This document shows positions 11,244 through 24,400 of a stretch of DNA of 64,000 bases, one piece after another. A model generated the notes under the pieces. It saw only the letters and a list, made by a program, of their open reading frames with translations. It was not told the origin of the DNA and made no database searches. Source of the DNA: Anseranas semipalmata (taxonomy: Eukaryota; Chordata; Aves; Anseriformes; Anseranatidae); contig VXAA01005193.1 of assembly GCA_013399115.1 (NCBI GenBank), forward strand, positions 440,805 to 504,804. Reading direction: 5' to 3'. Each line of letters starts with the position of its first letter. Position 1 is the first letter of the stretch. Both the position numbers and the translations under genes were made by a program.

Positions 11244-14200
11244 TCAACAAATGCCAGGGCAAAAATATAGCTACAATCAGAAGAAAATGTAGTTCAAGTG
11301 TTTTCTGCTGATGCCACTCAAGTCACAAGTTTGAACTCATAAAACACATGCTGTCTCCTCAAGCACAGAAACCAGATCAGCAAAATGTGACTAGGAAGTC
11401 TCCCGAAAGATTGAGTCACACCACATAATTGACTTTTTCTTCAAAACTGTGTTTTTAAAACTAAGCACACAGAAAAAACTAAGCCTAGAAAGTGATTGGC
11501 TGTATGTTCACAGAAATACAAATACTCCACAAGGTATGCTAGCAAGGCTGCTCTGAAGACAATTACAAAGAATCAGATTCACAAAATCAAGTGGTTATCT
11601 TACGAAGGTCTAGAAAAATAGAAATTCTTTTATATTCAAATGCAAGTTTAAATATTCCCCCTTCAGCAGTCTTTCTAGCAAAACCAATTTGGCAGCACAA
11701 AAAAAAAAAACAAAGAAAGAAACAAACATAATAAAAATACACATCAGCATCAAAGGTCAACACAAGGTCAAAGGTGAGAGTTCAAGCATCAGAGAAGCTG
11801 AAGAGACAAGGATTTGGACGATGTACTTGAACGCCACATCGACATGCTTTAGGCACAACGATGAACAAACGGCAGGAATCTAGAAAAAAAACAAACCAGA
11901 AAGAGGGAGACCCACTGAGTTACACAGAGCAGTACATCCAAACAAGGAGAGAGAGAACAAGAATGGGCACTGTACAATGAGACCTCCTGGGGAAGGGAGT
12001 TGACAGGGAAGGGCAGCACATGCCAACGATGGACAAGTAAAAGTCAAAGTACATGAAGGACACCAAGTAAACATCAAACTGCCAGAAACTAAATGGAAGC
12101 AGAGGCCTCGATTTCCCTCAACATCCAGTCTGTGGAGCACTCCACAGCCTACTGACATGTTGACTAGCATGCATTCACCTTGTCCCGTGCCCAGTGTCTC
12201 TACCAGCTCTGTTTAAGAGAATAACAGAGCAAGCACTCTCCCCAGGAGACCGATTCCAAAAATATGGCTCCAGGGCTCACATTCGCCCACAGAGATTGAG
12301 ACTATGAGAGACAAGACAGAGGACACAAGGGATTCACAGGTGGTTTGACAGCTGAGACTTTTCCAGCATCCTAACATGGGAAGTTCTTAGGCAGTAGCCC
12401 AGGAAATCCACGTTCTTTCCTTCAGCTACAGTCCCTTCTCATTCCCTAGGAGCCCATGAAACTGGGGTTGGGTGGTTTGGAACAGGAAAAAATATATATA
12501 TATCATACAAGACAAATAAGTGGAACCCAAAACCCTACACATTAGAAAAGAATTCCTTAAGACTTGACTGCAAGTTAAGACTTGTCCTAGCTGAGCACTT
12601 TTCATACCATTAGACCTGCACAGGGATTTTCCTTCCCCAACCTTTTATATAAACAGCCCCCAGCTCCCTGACTTTGTGAGGAGGGGATTCTGGGCTCTGA
12701 GAAGCTCTACAGTCACTGTTGCCAGTTTGATGAAAGCTTCAGGAAATGCATTTTTCTACTCAAGAAGTTCATAAATATATTAATTCTTACATTAGGCAAT
12801 ATACCTTTGTTTCCTCCCCTCAGCCTCTGAACTGCAAAACAGAAGAAATGTTTTGGGAAGAATGTGGGAGGTAGGGGAGAGAGGAAACAAGGTTTTTCTT
12901 CAACCTCCCCAATCCCCCCCTAAACTCCCCTTTATCTCCTGTTCGATGCCTTATTTTTTCAGCACTCCTCAAAGCTGCAGGTAACAGACTAGTGCAAACT
13001 GAGGCCTTCATATTATATGACAGCATTTACTGCATGTTTGAAAATATAAAGTATTGCATTCTAGCTCCAAAGCAAAAAGTAGCACACCATCCACTAAACC
13101 TGAAAGATTCTACTTACCAGAACTGCTAAGATTAATTTGCTCTTCATACTTTCCAATTTAGAGAAAGGATTTAGTATGGAGTTTAAACCAACTCCAGCAG
13201 AGTATAATGCAACTCTTGCAGTTATTTCTGTAGTTCTAGAAATACTCTAGATAATTTGCAGACAGCTGTGAGGTTTCAGTCCTAAACCACAAAGGCAAAT
13301 TCATCATGAACTCTGAGGCATGAGAACAAATAAAAGGCATGAAATCAAGTGACATCTAGCATGCACCATAGGAATTGTGTGTATGATTTCTTTGGGCTTT
13401 TTGGATAGATTTTTCAAGTATTTCACTCAGCAATTTTGAGGGGAAAGTCTAAGTTTCATTAAAGCCATTAGGAAGGACTGGCCTACAAGAGCAGAGCCAT
13501 GAGAAGTCAAATGAGAACTCGATGACTTGGGGAAAGTTATTTCAGTTTGTCCCTGGTTTATTCTCGCAACTCTGATAATGTAATGCAACTATACTGCATT
13601 CTGTATTTTATACTTTGTGGTAAGTATGCTCATGGATGTATAACATCCTTATGTTTAAGTGTTTGCAACAAGCAGCTCTCAAAGCATTTAACTTGTTCAT
13701 AGCTGCACCCTTCATTTGCAATTTGCTTTATTCAAGTTGTTTTTAGATGCTTCCAAATGAAACAGTTAGGAACAACTTCATAACTAGATGGATTCTGCTC
13801 GGCTGTCCTTCCCTAACTCACAACTACTAACAAGAAACACTGTAGTTAATTGTATGATGCAAGCAGAATCTATCACAGTATATAACTTATTATTTAGGTG
13901 TAAAGCTTTTTTCTTTTAGATTTATGTGCTGGTGAGAAATTTCCCGAGGCATCTGTTTTCCGGATAATAGCACTCACAGCTAGTAAACTGTCTCATTGCT
14001 AAAATATCAAAAGATACTCATCATCATTGTCTCATACTTTTGAGAAATTCCAATTCTCATTCTGCTTGGGCTTTAAATTTAACGACTATATATCAAAGGC
14101 ATTTTCTAATAATGCAAGCTTCATACTACTGGAGGAAAAAAGCAAGTTACAGGGGTATATCTAATTCTGGACTGCTGATTATCTAGGGGGCTGAAGAATC

Positions 14201-14624
14201 TATGAGTTCATTTGCTATAGTACCAGATACTAAGCAGCATTAGACTAAGATTTCAACTGTTCATAATACTTTCATCTTATTACGGTACATCTAGTAAAAT
14301 CAAATGTCTTCTGACACAAACCTATGACGTATACCAACATTTCCATCTTGCTCCTAGAAAATACCTAAGTACTTTCTGTGACACACGTAACGTATAATTC
14401 TATTTTATCAGAAGTCTTACTAGCTTTTGTTGTAGAAAATTCAGATTCTTTGGTTTGAGTTTACAGAATATTTTGCCCGTGTGGCTAGGTAAGCCAAACC
14501 CTCTATGGTTTATTTGAACTCATCCAACTCTTATTGTACAATCCAGGAAATAAAGCATTTGACACAAGAACAGATTATAATCAAGAAACGTATCTGATGA
14601 TAGTTTCCAATATTAAAATACTGA

Positions 14625-14635
14625 GGGGGGGGGGG
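14625..14635. repeat. Homopolymer G11 (C11 in CELF1 mRNA sense)
   Basis: Eleven consecutive G on the plus strand. In the inferred CELF1 3' UTR this would be a C11 tract, a possible poly(C)-binding site; length may vary or be affected by sequencing. Confidence 0.85.
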
Positions 14636-15129
14636 TCAAGCTTGCCTCAAATGGTTTTGCTACTTCTGTTCCTTATGCCTGCATATCATTCCTTCCAGTC
14701 TCATGGTTCCTAGCCTATACTAGCATGCTTTTTTAATTATTATTATTTTACTGTTGTTCTGCAGGTAATTTCCTCATCAGGATTATTTCTAAGCATTACT
14801 CAAAGTATTTTGGTAGATTCTTTTACAACAGCTGCTCATCAGAATCTACTTGTTTGTTTTGGGCAGTTTACCCCATCAGGTCCCAAGAGCCAATTTGTTG
14901 TTTTGTGCTTGAATAACAGCATGACAGGAATTAAAAACAGAATAAAATAAATCCCCAACCCCAACCTCCCCCCCCCAATCCCAGACTTTCCTGACAGTGA
15001 GTGAGGAAGAAAACTGGCTTAGAACTGGAAGGCAAGAAGAACATAAATCCCTGGAGTCAGCAGCAGCCACCAAACAGACACAGGAACGTTGACTTTATCT
15101 GACCAGTTGTTAACAGAAAAAAATCTGCC

Positions 15130-15155
15130 CAAGTCACAAACTTGATACATTTATT
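15130..15155 (-). terminator. CELF1: Candidate proximal poly(A) signal in the CELF1 3' UTR
   Basis: AATAAA on the minus strand (plus TTTATT 15150-15155) is followed by TGTATCAAGTTTGTGACTTG, which supplies a moderate GU/U-rich downstream region. Use of this site would give a 3' UTR of about 3.1 kb. The hexamer is common in AT-rich DNA, so confidence is limited. Confidence 0.35.
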
Positions 15156-17586
15156 AACTTTGGCAACATACACATTGATACACCAAAAAAAGGGAAATCT
15201 CAAACAAATACAGAAAAGGGGCAACATCTTCAGCTGGTGAAAACTGATGCAGCTCTACTGAAGAAAGCAGAACTGCATTGATTCAAACCACCTGAAGATC
15301 ACATCTTTCAGAATTTAACCTGCATAGATATTTTTTTCTTTTCTTTTTGGCAATACTTATAATATAGTTATGCCAGTAAGGCACAAGAGCTAGCCCAAGT
15401 TAGGTGTCTAAGGTGATTATGTCTGGGAGGAGTCACTGACCAAACTAAGCCACAGTGTAAACTGGTGAATCTCCTAAAGTCAATAGGAGTTGCACCTATT
15501 TGCAACAATGCCAAGCTTGATCTGCAAGTCACAGTACTGAGGAAACACTATAGGATGCAGAAGCTAAAATGTCTAATTTTGGACAACTGAAATGACTACT
15601 AAAGAGGCCAGAGCATCAGGTTAAAAGAAAAACAGGACAAAATTCTCAGATAGCACAGTGGGGTAGGGTGCAAAGAAGGTAAGAGTGACTGTAGAGACCC
15701 CAGAGCACAGTGCTCTCCTCCACTGGTTCACAGCGTTCATCTTCCCCATTTGGCAGTTGTTGGGCTGCAAACAGGCCACTGAAAATCAGTAGTTTCAATC
15801 ATGCACATCATTATGTGTGTAAAACAATCACATTCAGGATTCTACAAAACCCTGGCCTTTTTTTTTCCAGTGAAATAATTTAGGTAATAAATATTCTCCA
15901 CCCTGGAGCGGTATAAAACTTTATAAAAATAGAAACAACATTCTTGGTTACAGCAGGTTGCACCTGGAGCAGCTGCTCCCAACTATTTTTTTTCTTTTTT
16001 TTTTTCTTCTTTTTTTGAAAAGTATATTATTTATAAAAAAAATCCCATTATCACCCTGGAGGCCTTCACACTCAAACACTCTTCTCAGAAAACCAGGACA
16101 CATCTTTCCCATCATGCAGAATTCAAGTGTACATGGTTCACTTAAGTGTTTACGTTTCTAGAGAGATCCAAATAATTAACATTGAAGGGTACCACATGCC
16201 AGCATAACTGGGAAATTTGGCAATCTGGCCTTTAAACCTTTGCCACCACAAAATGATTTTTCTAATACTGATAGATTTGATTTACCTGTCCGCCAACAAT
16301 ATAGACAGGCATCAACTAACTTTTATTTTCAATTTAAAGGGCTGGTTGATTTTCATTAGAAAGGGCTCTTCTTGGATGCTATAGGTCAGGTTTTGTACTT
16401 CGGAGGCTTGAGATCCCTGGGAATGCATGACATTCCCAACAGACCATCACACATGGGTGCACAGATTCTGAACATGATCTCAGGTTTGATGGGTTTAGTG
16501 CTCCTCCTGCTGGATCAGAACAGAAAGTCCAAACCCTATGTCTGACTCCACACACACATTATTTAGCAGCTGGCTCCCGAACATAACATACGCAATGTTA
16601 GCGTATGTCCTGGGAAGCAGCATCAACAACTGGGAATACAAAGGAAACAAGGAAAAGGAGAAAATATGAGGTAAATGGAAATTCTGTTAGACACACAGAA
16701 ATTGTAAACTTCCTCTTGTGACAGAGGTGGATTCTGATGGTTATAACATGGGACTCTACTCTGATTTCTTAAAATGACTCAGGCCAGAGTGTCAAAAGTC
16801 CTTTGAGTCCCCTAAAACCAGTGTATAAGGCCCTTAGCAATTCACTAGCAATGCACTAGCAATTTCACAGGTGTGCAAAAAAGTGTGTGTTCACTGAAGG
16901 GTCGTGTTCAATTTTCCTTCAATGTAAAAGATAACAGTTGGTACCAAAACGCAGAATAAGACTGAATGGCTCAATGCTCTGCTCCGGTTCCACAGCATGG
17001 GTGTGAGCCCTGTTTTGCACTGGTACACACCACCTTAAAGGAAAACTGCAGTATAAAGAAATACCTAATTACTAGACTAATTCACTGCACCAATTAGTTT
17101 TTTTTTTTTTAAATAGGCAATTATCCTATAAGAACATGCATGAAGCAGGAGCCTCAAGAGCTGTTTTAGGGTAACTCTGGGCTTTGTATCTCAATTTAAC
17201 AGTTATTTTAATAGAGAAACAAACAGCATGTATTATGTTTATCAGAATGAATTTGAAGTAATACTCTGCAAAAAGGACATTACTCCACAGAAATGAAGAA
17301 TGTAATGAACTGTTAGGAAAAAAAGGCAAAAAAAAATCTGCAGGTTATGAGGGATCAAAAGTTTCCTGTTTCCAGCCCCAGATGTATTCATCTAGACTCT
17401 CTACGCTGTCTCTCCAAACCTAGCTAAATTTTAAAGGATAATTTTTCTTAAATATGGAGAAATTCACTGCATCTCATTAATATTCAACTGTAAATAAACA
17501 GTGAAGTTTTCTGGGCAGAGACATTATCTAATAATTTTATAAAGTGCTGTGTACATTCACAGTGCTACATACACACTTTATATACA

Positions 17587-17600
17587 GCAAACAAACAACA
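17587..17600 (-). promoter_or_regulatory. CELF1: GU-rich element-like motif in the CELF1 3' UTR
   Basis: The minus strand reads TGTTGTTTGTTTGC, one base off the UGUUUGUUUGU GU-rich element that CELF1 protein itself binds to promote mRNA decay. It lies about 0.7 kb after the stop codon. Autoregulation is an inference. Confidence 0.35.
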
Positions 17601-17856
17601 ACAAAAAAAAAACACTGCAGTTCTCCTTTAGCTTGTTAATGTGTTCACCCTTCCAGCCTGTCTCCTGCTTTAGAGATGATTTATTAATTCCCCACCATGG
17701 CATACAGTTAAGGAAGCATCAAAGAGTGGGTGTGGTATGACAAAGACTATTTGGAGTTGGTTCCTTGCTCACTCAAACTTCGGTGGACTCTGTTCTCCTT
17801 CCCCATCTTTGTTTCCATCAGCTGTTCAGTGTTATTTCTGCCTTCCTCTCTCCTCT

Positions 17857-17926
17857 CCCCAAGGCAGTGTGGTGTCAGTTCTGCTTCCCCTTCTCCTGTC
17901 TACCCCAAGGCAGTGTGGTGTCAGTT
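17857..17926. repeat. 46-bp-spaced tandem duplication
   Basis: A 24-nt block beginning CCCCAAGGCAGTGTGG occurs at 17857-17880 and again, identically, at 17903-17926, with related pyrimidine-rich sequence before each copy. It lies in the inferred CELF1 3' UTR and creates overlapping chance reading frames on the plus strand. Confidence 0.9.
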
Positions 17927-18286
17927 TCTGCGGCTCCTTTCAACCTTACCTCCCCACCCCCAAGGAGCTGGCATTGGTCCTTCTCAACACACACTGGTTA
18001 CAAACACAGCAAACTTCAAATAAAGGAAAAAAAAACCTCAGTGATATGGCACCTAAACTCCAAAGTAAAACACTGGAAACAAAAGCACAAACTTGTCCTC
18101 CATTCGAAGCGGGATTCTCAGCAGAGGCTGCAGCCGAGTCTTCAGGGGAAGATGTGCCAGATAGAACGGCATGGATCAGCTTCCAGGACTGTAAAAACAC
18201 AGCCTTAGGGCTTCGAATCATTAAGTGCGCTCCTCTCCAACTTACCAGAAGATCCTTCTCACTCCAGTCCCGGAGGGGAGGGGCGC

Positions 18287-18414
18287 TCAGTATGGCTTGC
18301 TGTCATTCTTAGAGCGCTTGAGCTGTACTTTCAGACGCTTCATGCCAATCTGAAAGCCGTTCATTGACTGAATGGCAGCCTGTGCAGAGACAGGATTGTC
18401 GTAACTTACAAAAC
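18287..18414 (-). CDS. CELF1: CELF1 last coding exon (RRM3 C-terminal half, stop)
   Basis: 128 nt, from the split Gly443 through [20 protein letters not shown] to KNDSKPY and TGA (18287-18289). The acceptor is ttttcttcag. It completes RNP1 of RRM3 and the basic C-terminal tail shared by CELF1 and CELF2. Confidence 0.97.
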
Positions 18415-21400
18415 CTGAAGAAAAGAAAATACTTAATTACAGCATGCCAAAGTTGTCCAGAACAGCTACTCACAAGGTAGAAGAAGCTTGCATGAAATGC
18501 AATTTTCAAAAGGTCACAACTGTTTAGTAAGAAGTTTTTATGAATACTCTAAGGGGTCTCAGACAAAGCACCGTTTTCTGACATACGGAACTTTGGCCAA
18601 AAGATATACAAAACTCAGGAAATTAAAATAATACTTTCTTGTCTTCCAACGGAAAAAAGAGTGCTGATGTTTGTTTTATAAGAACTTACACCTGGGAGAA
18701 AATCAAACCTGGAAAATGTTTATATATATATATATGAAAATCTATATATGAAAGTTCAGTAAAGATATAAGACTGAAATCACCATCACATGGATGTGGCA
18801 CTTAGGGACATGGTTTAGTGTTAAGGCCACGGCTAGACTTGATGATCTTAAGGATCTTTTCTAACCTAAATGATTCTATGATCTTGGCATCATGAGAGTA
18901 GGTTTGTTTGGAGTGAAGTAGCTGTCAAGGCAGTGTGGCACTCATATGAATTATTATGCTCAAGTTTCTGTCTGATGAAAAGCTGTGTATCATTCCAGGA
19001 AAAGAGCATCCTCAAAATAAACTTCCCAAGGTTTTTGAAGAAATCTACTTTAAGTAACTGCAGTCAATGGTTGGTATCACTACCTGGAGAGATCACTCCA
19101 TCTGCAGGTGTTACAGCCTGATGCTCAGCATATTTTTTTTTGCGTGTTTTTGTGTTTTCACAAGGCATCAGCTTGCCTGCATCTTTTAGACCATCAAATA
19201 CTAAAACATCACAGGGTATTATGTATGCACAAGGCTATGAAAAACAGAGAAAAGCTCATCTCTTCTATTCCACCACAGTCACGAGAGCTTACAGCACTAC
19301 AGCAACGCTACAGCTGCTCTCTCACTGTTGTTTCAAAGTGGTGAAAAATGAAACCATGAGTCTTTCAGTCCACATGCAGTCCTCTACTACACAAGCTAAA
19401 GGAGAATATGTCCTTTGCTCGTGTGGCAACACAGACTTTAGCAGTGAACTGAAAATAATCTATTTGGATAGTAACAATAGCATGACATGTTGATTTACAT
19501 TGTTTGGATAAATTTCCTGCCCTGATGCATCTCCAATCTAAATACACAATAAATAGAGCAAAATAGGATAAGGAATGCAACCAAGGTTAGGTAGTAAATA
19601 ACAGCTGAAAGAGTTTTTCAGTTATAAAGGTTTCAAGAATTAGGAGGAAGCTTTAAAAATTGCCTTCAGAGCATTTACAGAGCATGAGAGTCCAATGCTC
19701 CTGTAACATATGGTAGCCATAATAATAATATATAAAGATATTAGTAGAAATAATTCATAATGATAATGTAGTAAGTAGTATACAAAGCAATGTAAACCAT
19801 TCTTGAAAAGAGAAAGGAGGGAGAGGAGGAGCTGTACTATGATTACACCAATCATGGTGAATTAGCTAGGGTCCTAATGGTACATTTTGAGGCATAATAG
19901 CATGAAATCACATAAAGAGAAAAGTTGCAATGAAAATCAGGAAAATCCAGTTCATGACTGGAAGAGTTCAGATTTATTTAATTTTAGGGATACGGAAAAA
20001 GATTCATCACTTGACTTAAAAACTAGACTGGACAATATACTGGAAAAGAGATTACTAGAAAGAAGCCACCCTTCTACAGGTACGATTAGACCCAACGTAC
20101 CAAAACACTTGCTTAGATTGGTCTGCTTATCAATGAAAACCTTGGCAGAGACGACATTTCCAAATGGCATGAACATCTGCAGCAGATCCTGATCCCCAAA
20201 CTCCTGGGGGAGATGGTAGATAAACAGATTGGCTCCCTCTGGACCTTCAAACAAGTAGGAATATAAATTCAGAAAAAGAATAGATAACATAGGCCTACTT
20301 CACAAAAAAAAAAGTGGAAGAGACGTTCAAACCAGATCTTCTAGAGAAAACAATGACATTGCTGTATGCATTTCTACAGAGTACTTGATTACAGAATAAA
20401 TCAACCTGATCCTTTGCTGGGATTGATCATTCACGTAATTCTAGCTCTTTCTCCACCATTTCTGCTCGTAATTTCCACATTATACCAAAACTGGTTCACA
20501 GATCTTAGCTGTAATGAAAGCTGAACAATAAATTTGAGCTTATTTTTGTTGCCAAAAGAAACTACGTAGATCTCAACAGAAACTATAAATAATCAGATTA
20601 CCAGATTACAAGTAATCTGCCATTCTTTTCTAATCATCATCCTATATTCTGCTGAAAATTTACTCCTATATTCTTCTTTATTTTACACTACATGTTAAAT
20701 TGATTCAGAAATTGAAGAGTGAAGAGACCAGCAATAAGGCTCTGTGGAAAGAGATGAAGAACAAAGACACAGGAGTTCACATTTAGAAATACCAAGAAAA
20801 CAAAATTAAAAAAAAAAAAAAAAAACCACACAACAAAAACAACTGATTATCTCTCAATGGGTTTTATCAGGCTGAAGACCCACACCCTCCCCTCCTCCAA
20901 GAAAGTGGAGGGGAACCATTACTAAGCATTTAAGACTAGTTAAATACTAGGAGAAACTGCCTGTGTAAAAAAACTACTTCAGACAGTCCTTAGAGGGACC
21001 TCACAGGCTTTCCTTCCTTTTCTTCAATAACTATTATTCTAAACAATAACACCAAATTAAAGCTCTGCAGTAGCTGCAAGGGCTGGGCTTGCCCTTTTGA
21101 AAACTCCTCTGAAGTTGTTTACACAACTTTCTGCCTACCTTCTTTTTGACTTCCTGCTGCACCAATACTCTGCTGTGTTAAGAGACTCTGGTTATAGAGT
21201 GTGGGCAATGCAGCAGCAGCATATTGCTGGATTCCAGAATAAGCCTGCGTGAGGGCTTCCATTGTGCTACCTGTCCCATTTGAGAGACCACCACTGCCAA
21301 GTCCTCCATTTAAGGCTGCCATTCCTGTATGAAAGAAAGAGGAAGTAAAGATGACTAAGTACTGCCATCGAGTCAGATCAATTATCTTTCAATACTCTCC

Positions 21401-24400
21401 CTGCCTTTTTATAGTAGCGCAGCAGGAAAAAAAACAGAACTAGCACAGCTTGAGGAATGATAATCATCTATTCCCCCAATCCACCACAACACACAGCTTA
21501 CCTGCTAGAGAGCTAACATTCAGGCCTGCTGTAGCCCCTGCCAATGTCTGTAATGCTCCAAGAGAAGCCATGGGATTAACAGAGGAGCTGCTACTGGAGC
21601 TAGGTGAGGAACCTGCTATTAAAATAAGATAATTAAACTCCAGACAATACTTTTCGGTCCTGATGACTTCTTCATTAAATCATTTCTGTAGGAAAAGCTA
21701 GTATGGAACAGACAAAGGCAACAGAATAGACTTCGTGTCAATAAAACCACCCCAAGCCCACTCAACTTGATTGATCACACCACTTGCATCTAACCCCTTT
21801 CTACATTTCAGAAAAATTTCTGCTTCATCATAACATCTACTTTTTGCAGCAGTAATAATTTAATGAAGTGTAAGGCACCTAAGATTCAACTGATATATGA
21901 TCATCAGCTAAACTTTGTACCTCAATCTAAGTGACTAGCAGCACTGCCTGTTACTGCTGCCTGAAGTAAGAATTGCTGTATATTAACATCAATCCTTGAA
22001 ACATCACACAAGGTGAAAAAGACCTGACACACAGATATTAGCAACATTAAAGAAAACTCCAGTCAAACTGAACATATGGTTTTCCCATACTGCCAAAGCA
22101 AGAACAGCAGATGCTCAGATTATTCTGACACATGAAATAATTTTCCATTAGAAATCCTACTGCAGCAGCTGGGGCTGTGGCCAAGAAAATAGTTGGAACA
22201 CAAATCTAAAATACAGAGCCTATCCTCTGTTGACTGTACCACTAACACTTTCAACCATTTTTACGTCAGTAAGCAAAGTCTACAGATACAGTCCCTAGCA
22301 GACTGCTGGCTTACATGGTCTGCCAAGTTCTGTAACAGGTAGAGTTAGAACTGAAAACTAGTGCTGTAGAGGCACCTTGCAGTCTTTCCAGAGGAATTTA
22401 TGTCTGGGTGGGTAACAGAAGAACTTATGTCAAAGTTCTCATGTCAAACAGAAAAACTTGTGACTTATGTCAAGTGGCTAACAGAAGAACTGAAATTCAG
22501 CCATTTTCATTTTCCTTCTAATTTTTTGTAGTTCTCAGTATACCATATATATCCATTAAAACTTTGAAAAGAATTGTTAGCATCTTTCAAGCAGATTTAC
22601 ATACACTACACATTCATCAATTTATATATGTGGCACAATGTCTCTGCTGGAGAGAAATGTGGTCAACGATTTAAATGGAATACAGTAAACTTACCTAACA
22701 AGCCAGGGCAAAAGTGTACTCTTGTGCCTAATGAAAACTGCATGAGAACCCAGGGAGCTGCACTTTGTATCACAGTTCAGTTTTTGTACTGACAGAGGAA
22801 ATGACAAGCCTGCTCTGGGAAAAGTTCTAGACAAAATCTCTTAACAAGCCAGAAATTGAAAGACAATGTCTCTAAGACATTGGCAAACTGTATTTCAAGA
22901 TGCTTACTCCAAAGAAAAGGAGACACTTCCTGTCTTACTATCAGTAGCATATTAAATGTTGTAAAAAATACAGAGAACAAGTTACAATAATTCTCAAGTT
23001 GGTAGAAAAACAGCACAGCTGGCTGAATAAAAGCCAACATTCAGAAATGATACAGCTGCCTCAATTTTAGAGTATCACTTGTTTCTGCAACACTTCATTG
23101 CTAATCTCCGTAATTCAAGCAGACACTTCATTTGACAGATGAGAACACCATTTCAAAAGGAAAAAAAAGTAGCAGCATGGGAAAAAAAGAATGAAGCTAA
23201 GGCTAGAGAGCAAAGTCAAAGAGACTGGATCCCTTCCCAAGTTTTAAAAAGTTGTGATTTTAAATCAATTCATTTAAACCACTGCAAAAAACTGAACACA
23301 GTTATTTTAGTTTAGCTGGCTTAACAGACATCTGTTTATGCAAAACAAGAAATGCTTTAATATAAGATAAATTTGGCCTGCAAACACCAAGAAAATTTAA
23401 CACTGGTGTATTTTTTTTTGATCACATGTATATAGGAGTTGCTGTACTGAGTCAGCACAGCACATTCTGGTGATGCACAGAAATAACAGTAGAGTGAAAA
23501 TACAGGGCAATTACAAAACAGTAATTCTTAGGTACAGTCTCACAGGTTCCAGCAGTATGTGGCTCTAGGACTTTTTCGGCCAAAGGCAACGTCTTTGTAT
23601 TTAAGTTATGATTTTCACTCATTAATTATTGTGCATTTTGAACACCGATTTTATTTATTTTTATTATGATTTTTTTTTTTTTTATGTTCTGAGGCACTGA
23701 GTTCTGCCACTTAAGTGTGCACTAAGAAATCTTATTTTTGAACCATCAGCTTACAACTTCACTTGATATCCTATAATTCTTGTTTTGGAAGATCTAGTGA
23801 CCAGTCTCTCCCTATTCATCTTTATATATATTTGTACTAACATATTTGTAGGCTTCTATCACATCCTCCTCCCATGTCAACCTTCTATTTTTCAGGCTCC
23901 CTAGTTGCACTGAATAGGGAAGGATTTCCACAGCTCTAGTCATCCTTTTTCTATTTCTGTTTTTCTAGGTTTCATATATTATTTTAGGTTGGAAAACAGC
24001 CCACAGTAATGGGGATGGAAAAACAACATAGGTTTATACATATCCTTTATTCCATTCCTAATATCTAACTTTTATTTGGTGTATTTTTTGTTTGCTTTGT
24101 TTTTTCTTTTCTTCCTTCTTGCTTACTACTGAGATTATATTTTCTTGGACCAATCTACTGAATTACACCTAGCTAAAAAGGCTAACTGTAAGATTGTTAA
24201 CTGAAAGGACTAAGGGTTTTCAGAAAATTTTAACAGGTAGTAAAGAAAAGCTGGCAAAGATAATGAAACTAGGACAAGGATTTGAAACAACTTGTGAAGG
24301 TGGGTAAACTGAGGGATCTTCCTGATGCTTTCCAGGCAAGAGAAGGTCTGTTCCTGTTTAGTCACCTAGCATCCCTTTCACAAACCAGAAATTTAACTGA

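Larger units (their letters stand above)
8905..18286 (-). other. CELF1: CELF1 3' untranslated region (inferred, about 9.4 kb)
   Basis: All sequence between the CELF1 stop codon and the distal poly(A) signal is free of convincing coding exons on either strand. The stretch nearest the poly(A) site is U-rich in mRNA sense. Internal AATAAA hexamers (minus strand; plus TTTATT) occur for example at 10555-10560, 13557-13562 and 15150-15155. The one at 15150 is followed by GU-rich sequence, so shorter 3' UTR forms are likely. Other contents are a 46-bp tandem duplication (about 17857-17926), an (AAAAT)n run at 11220-11243, a C11 run in mRNA sense at 14625-14635, and a UGUUUGUUUGC-like element near 17588-17599. 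That it is one continuous UTR is inferred. Confidence 0.6.
18415..20100 (-). other. CELF1: CELF1 intron before the last exon
   Basis: 1.7-kb intron with donor gtacgt at 20100. It contains the CR1 fragment and a (TA)n run at 18721-18735. Plus-strand reading frames of up to 117 codons in it look like chance. Confidence 0.9.

Noticed and set aside
17737..18312. 191-codon plus-strand reading frame
   Set aside because: It overlaps the CELF1 last exon and 3' UTR in antisense and is lengthened by the local duplication; overlapping frames of similar length occur in the same place. Not protein-like.
19887..20192. 101-codon plus-strand reading frame
   Set aside because: Antisense shadow of the CELF1 RRM3 exon.
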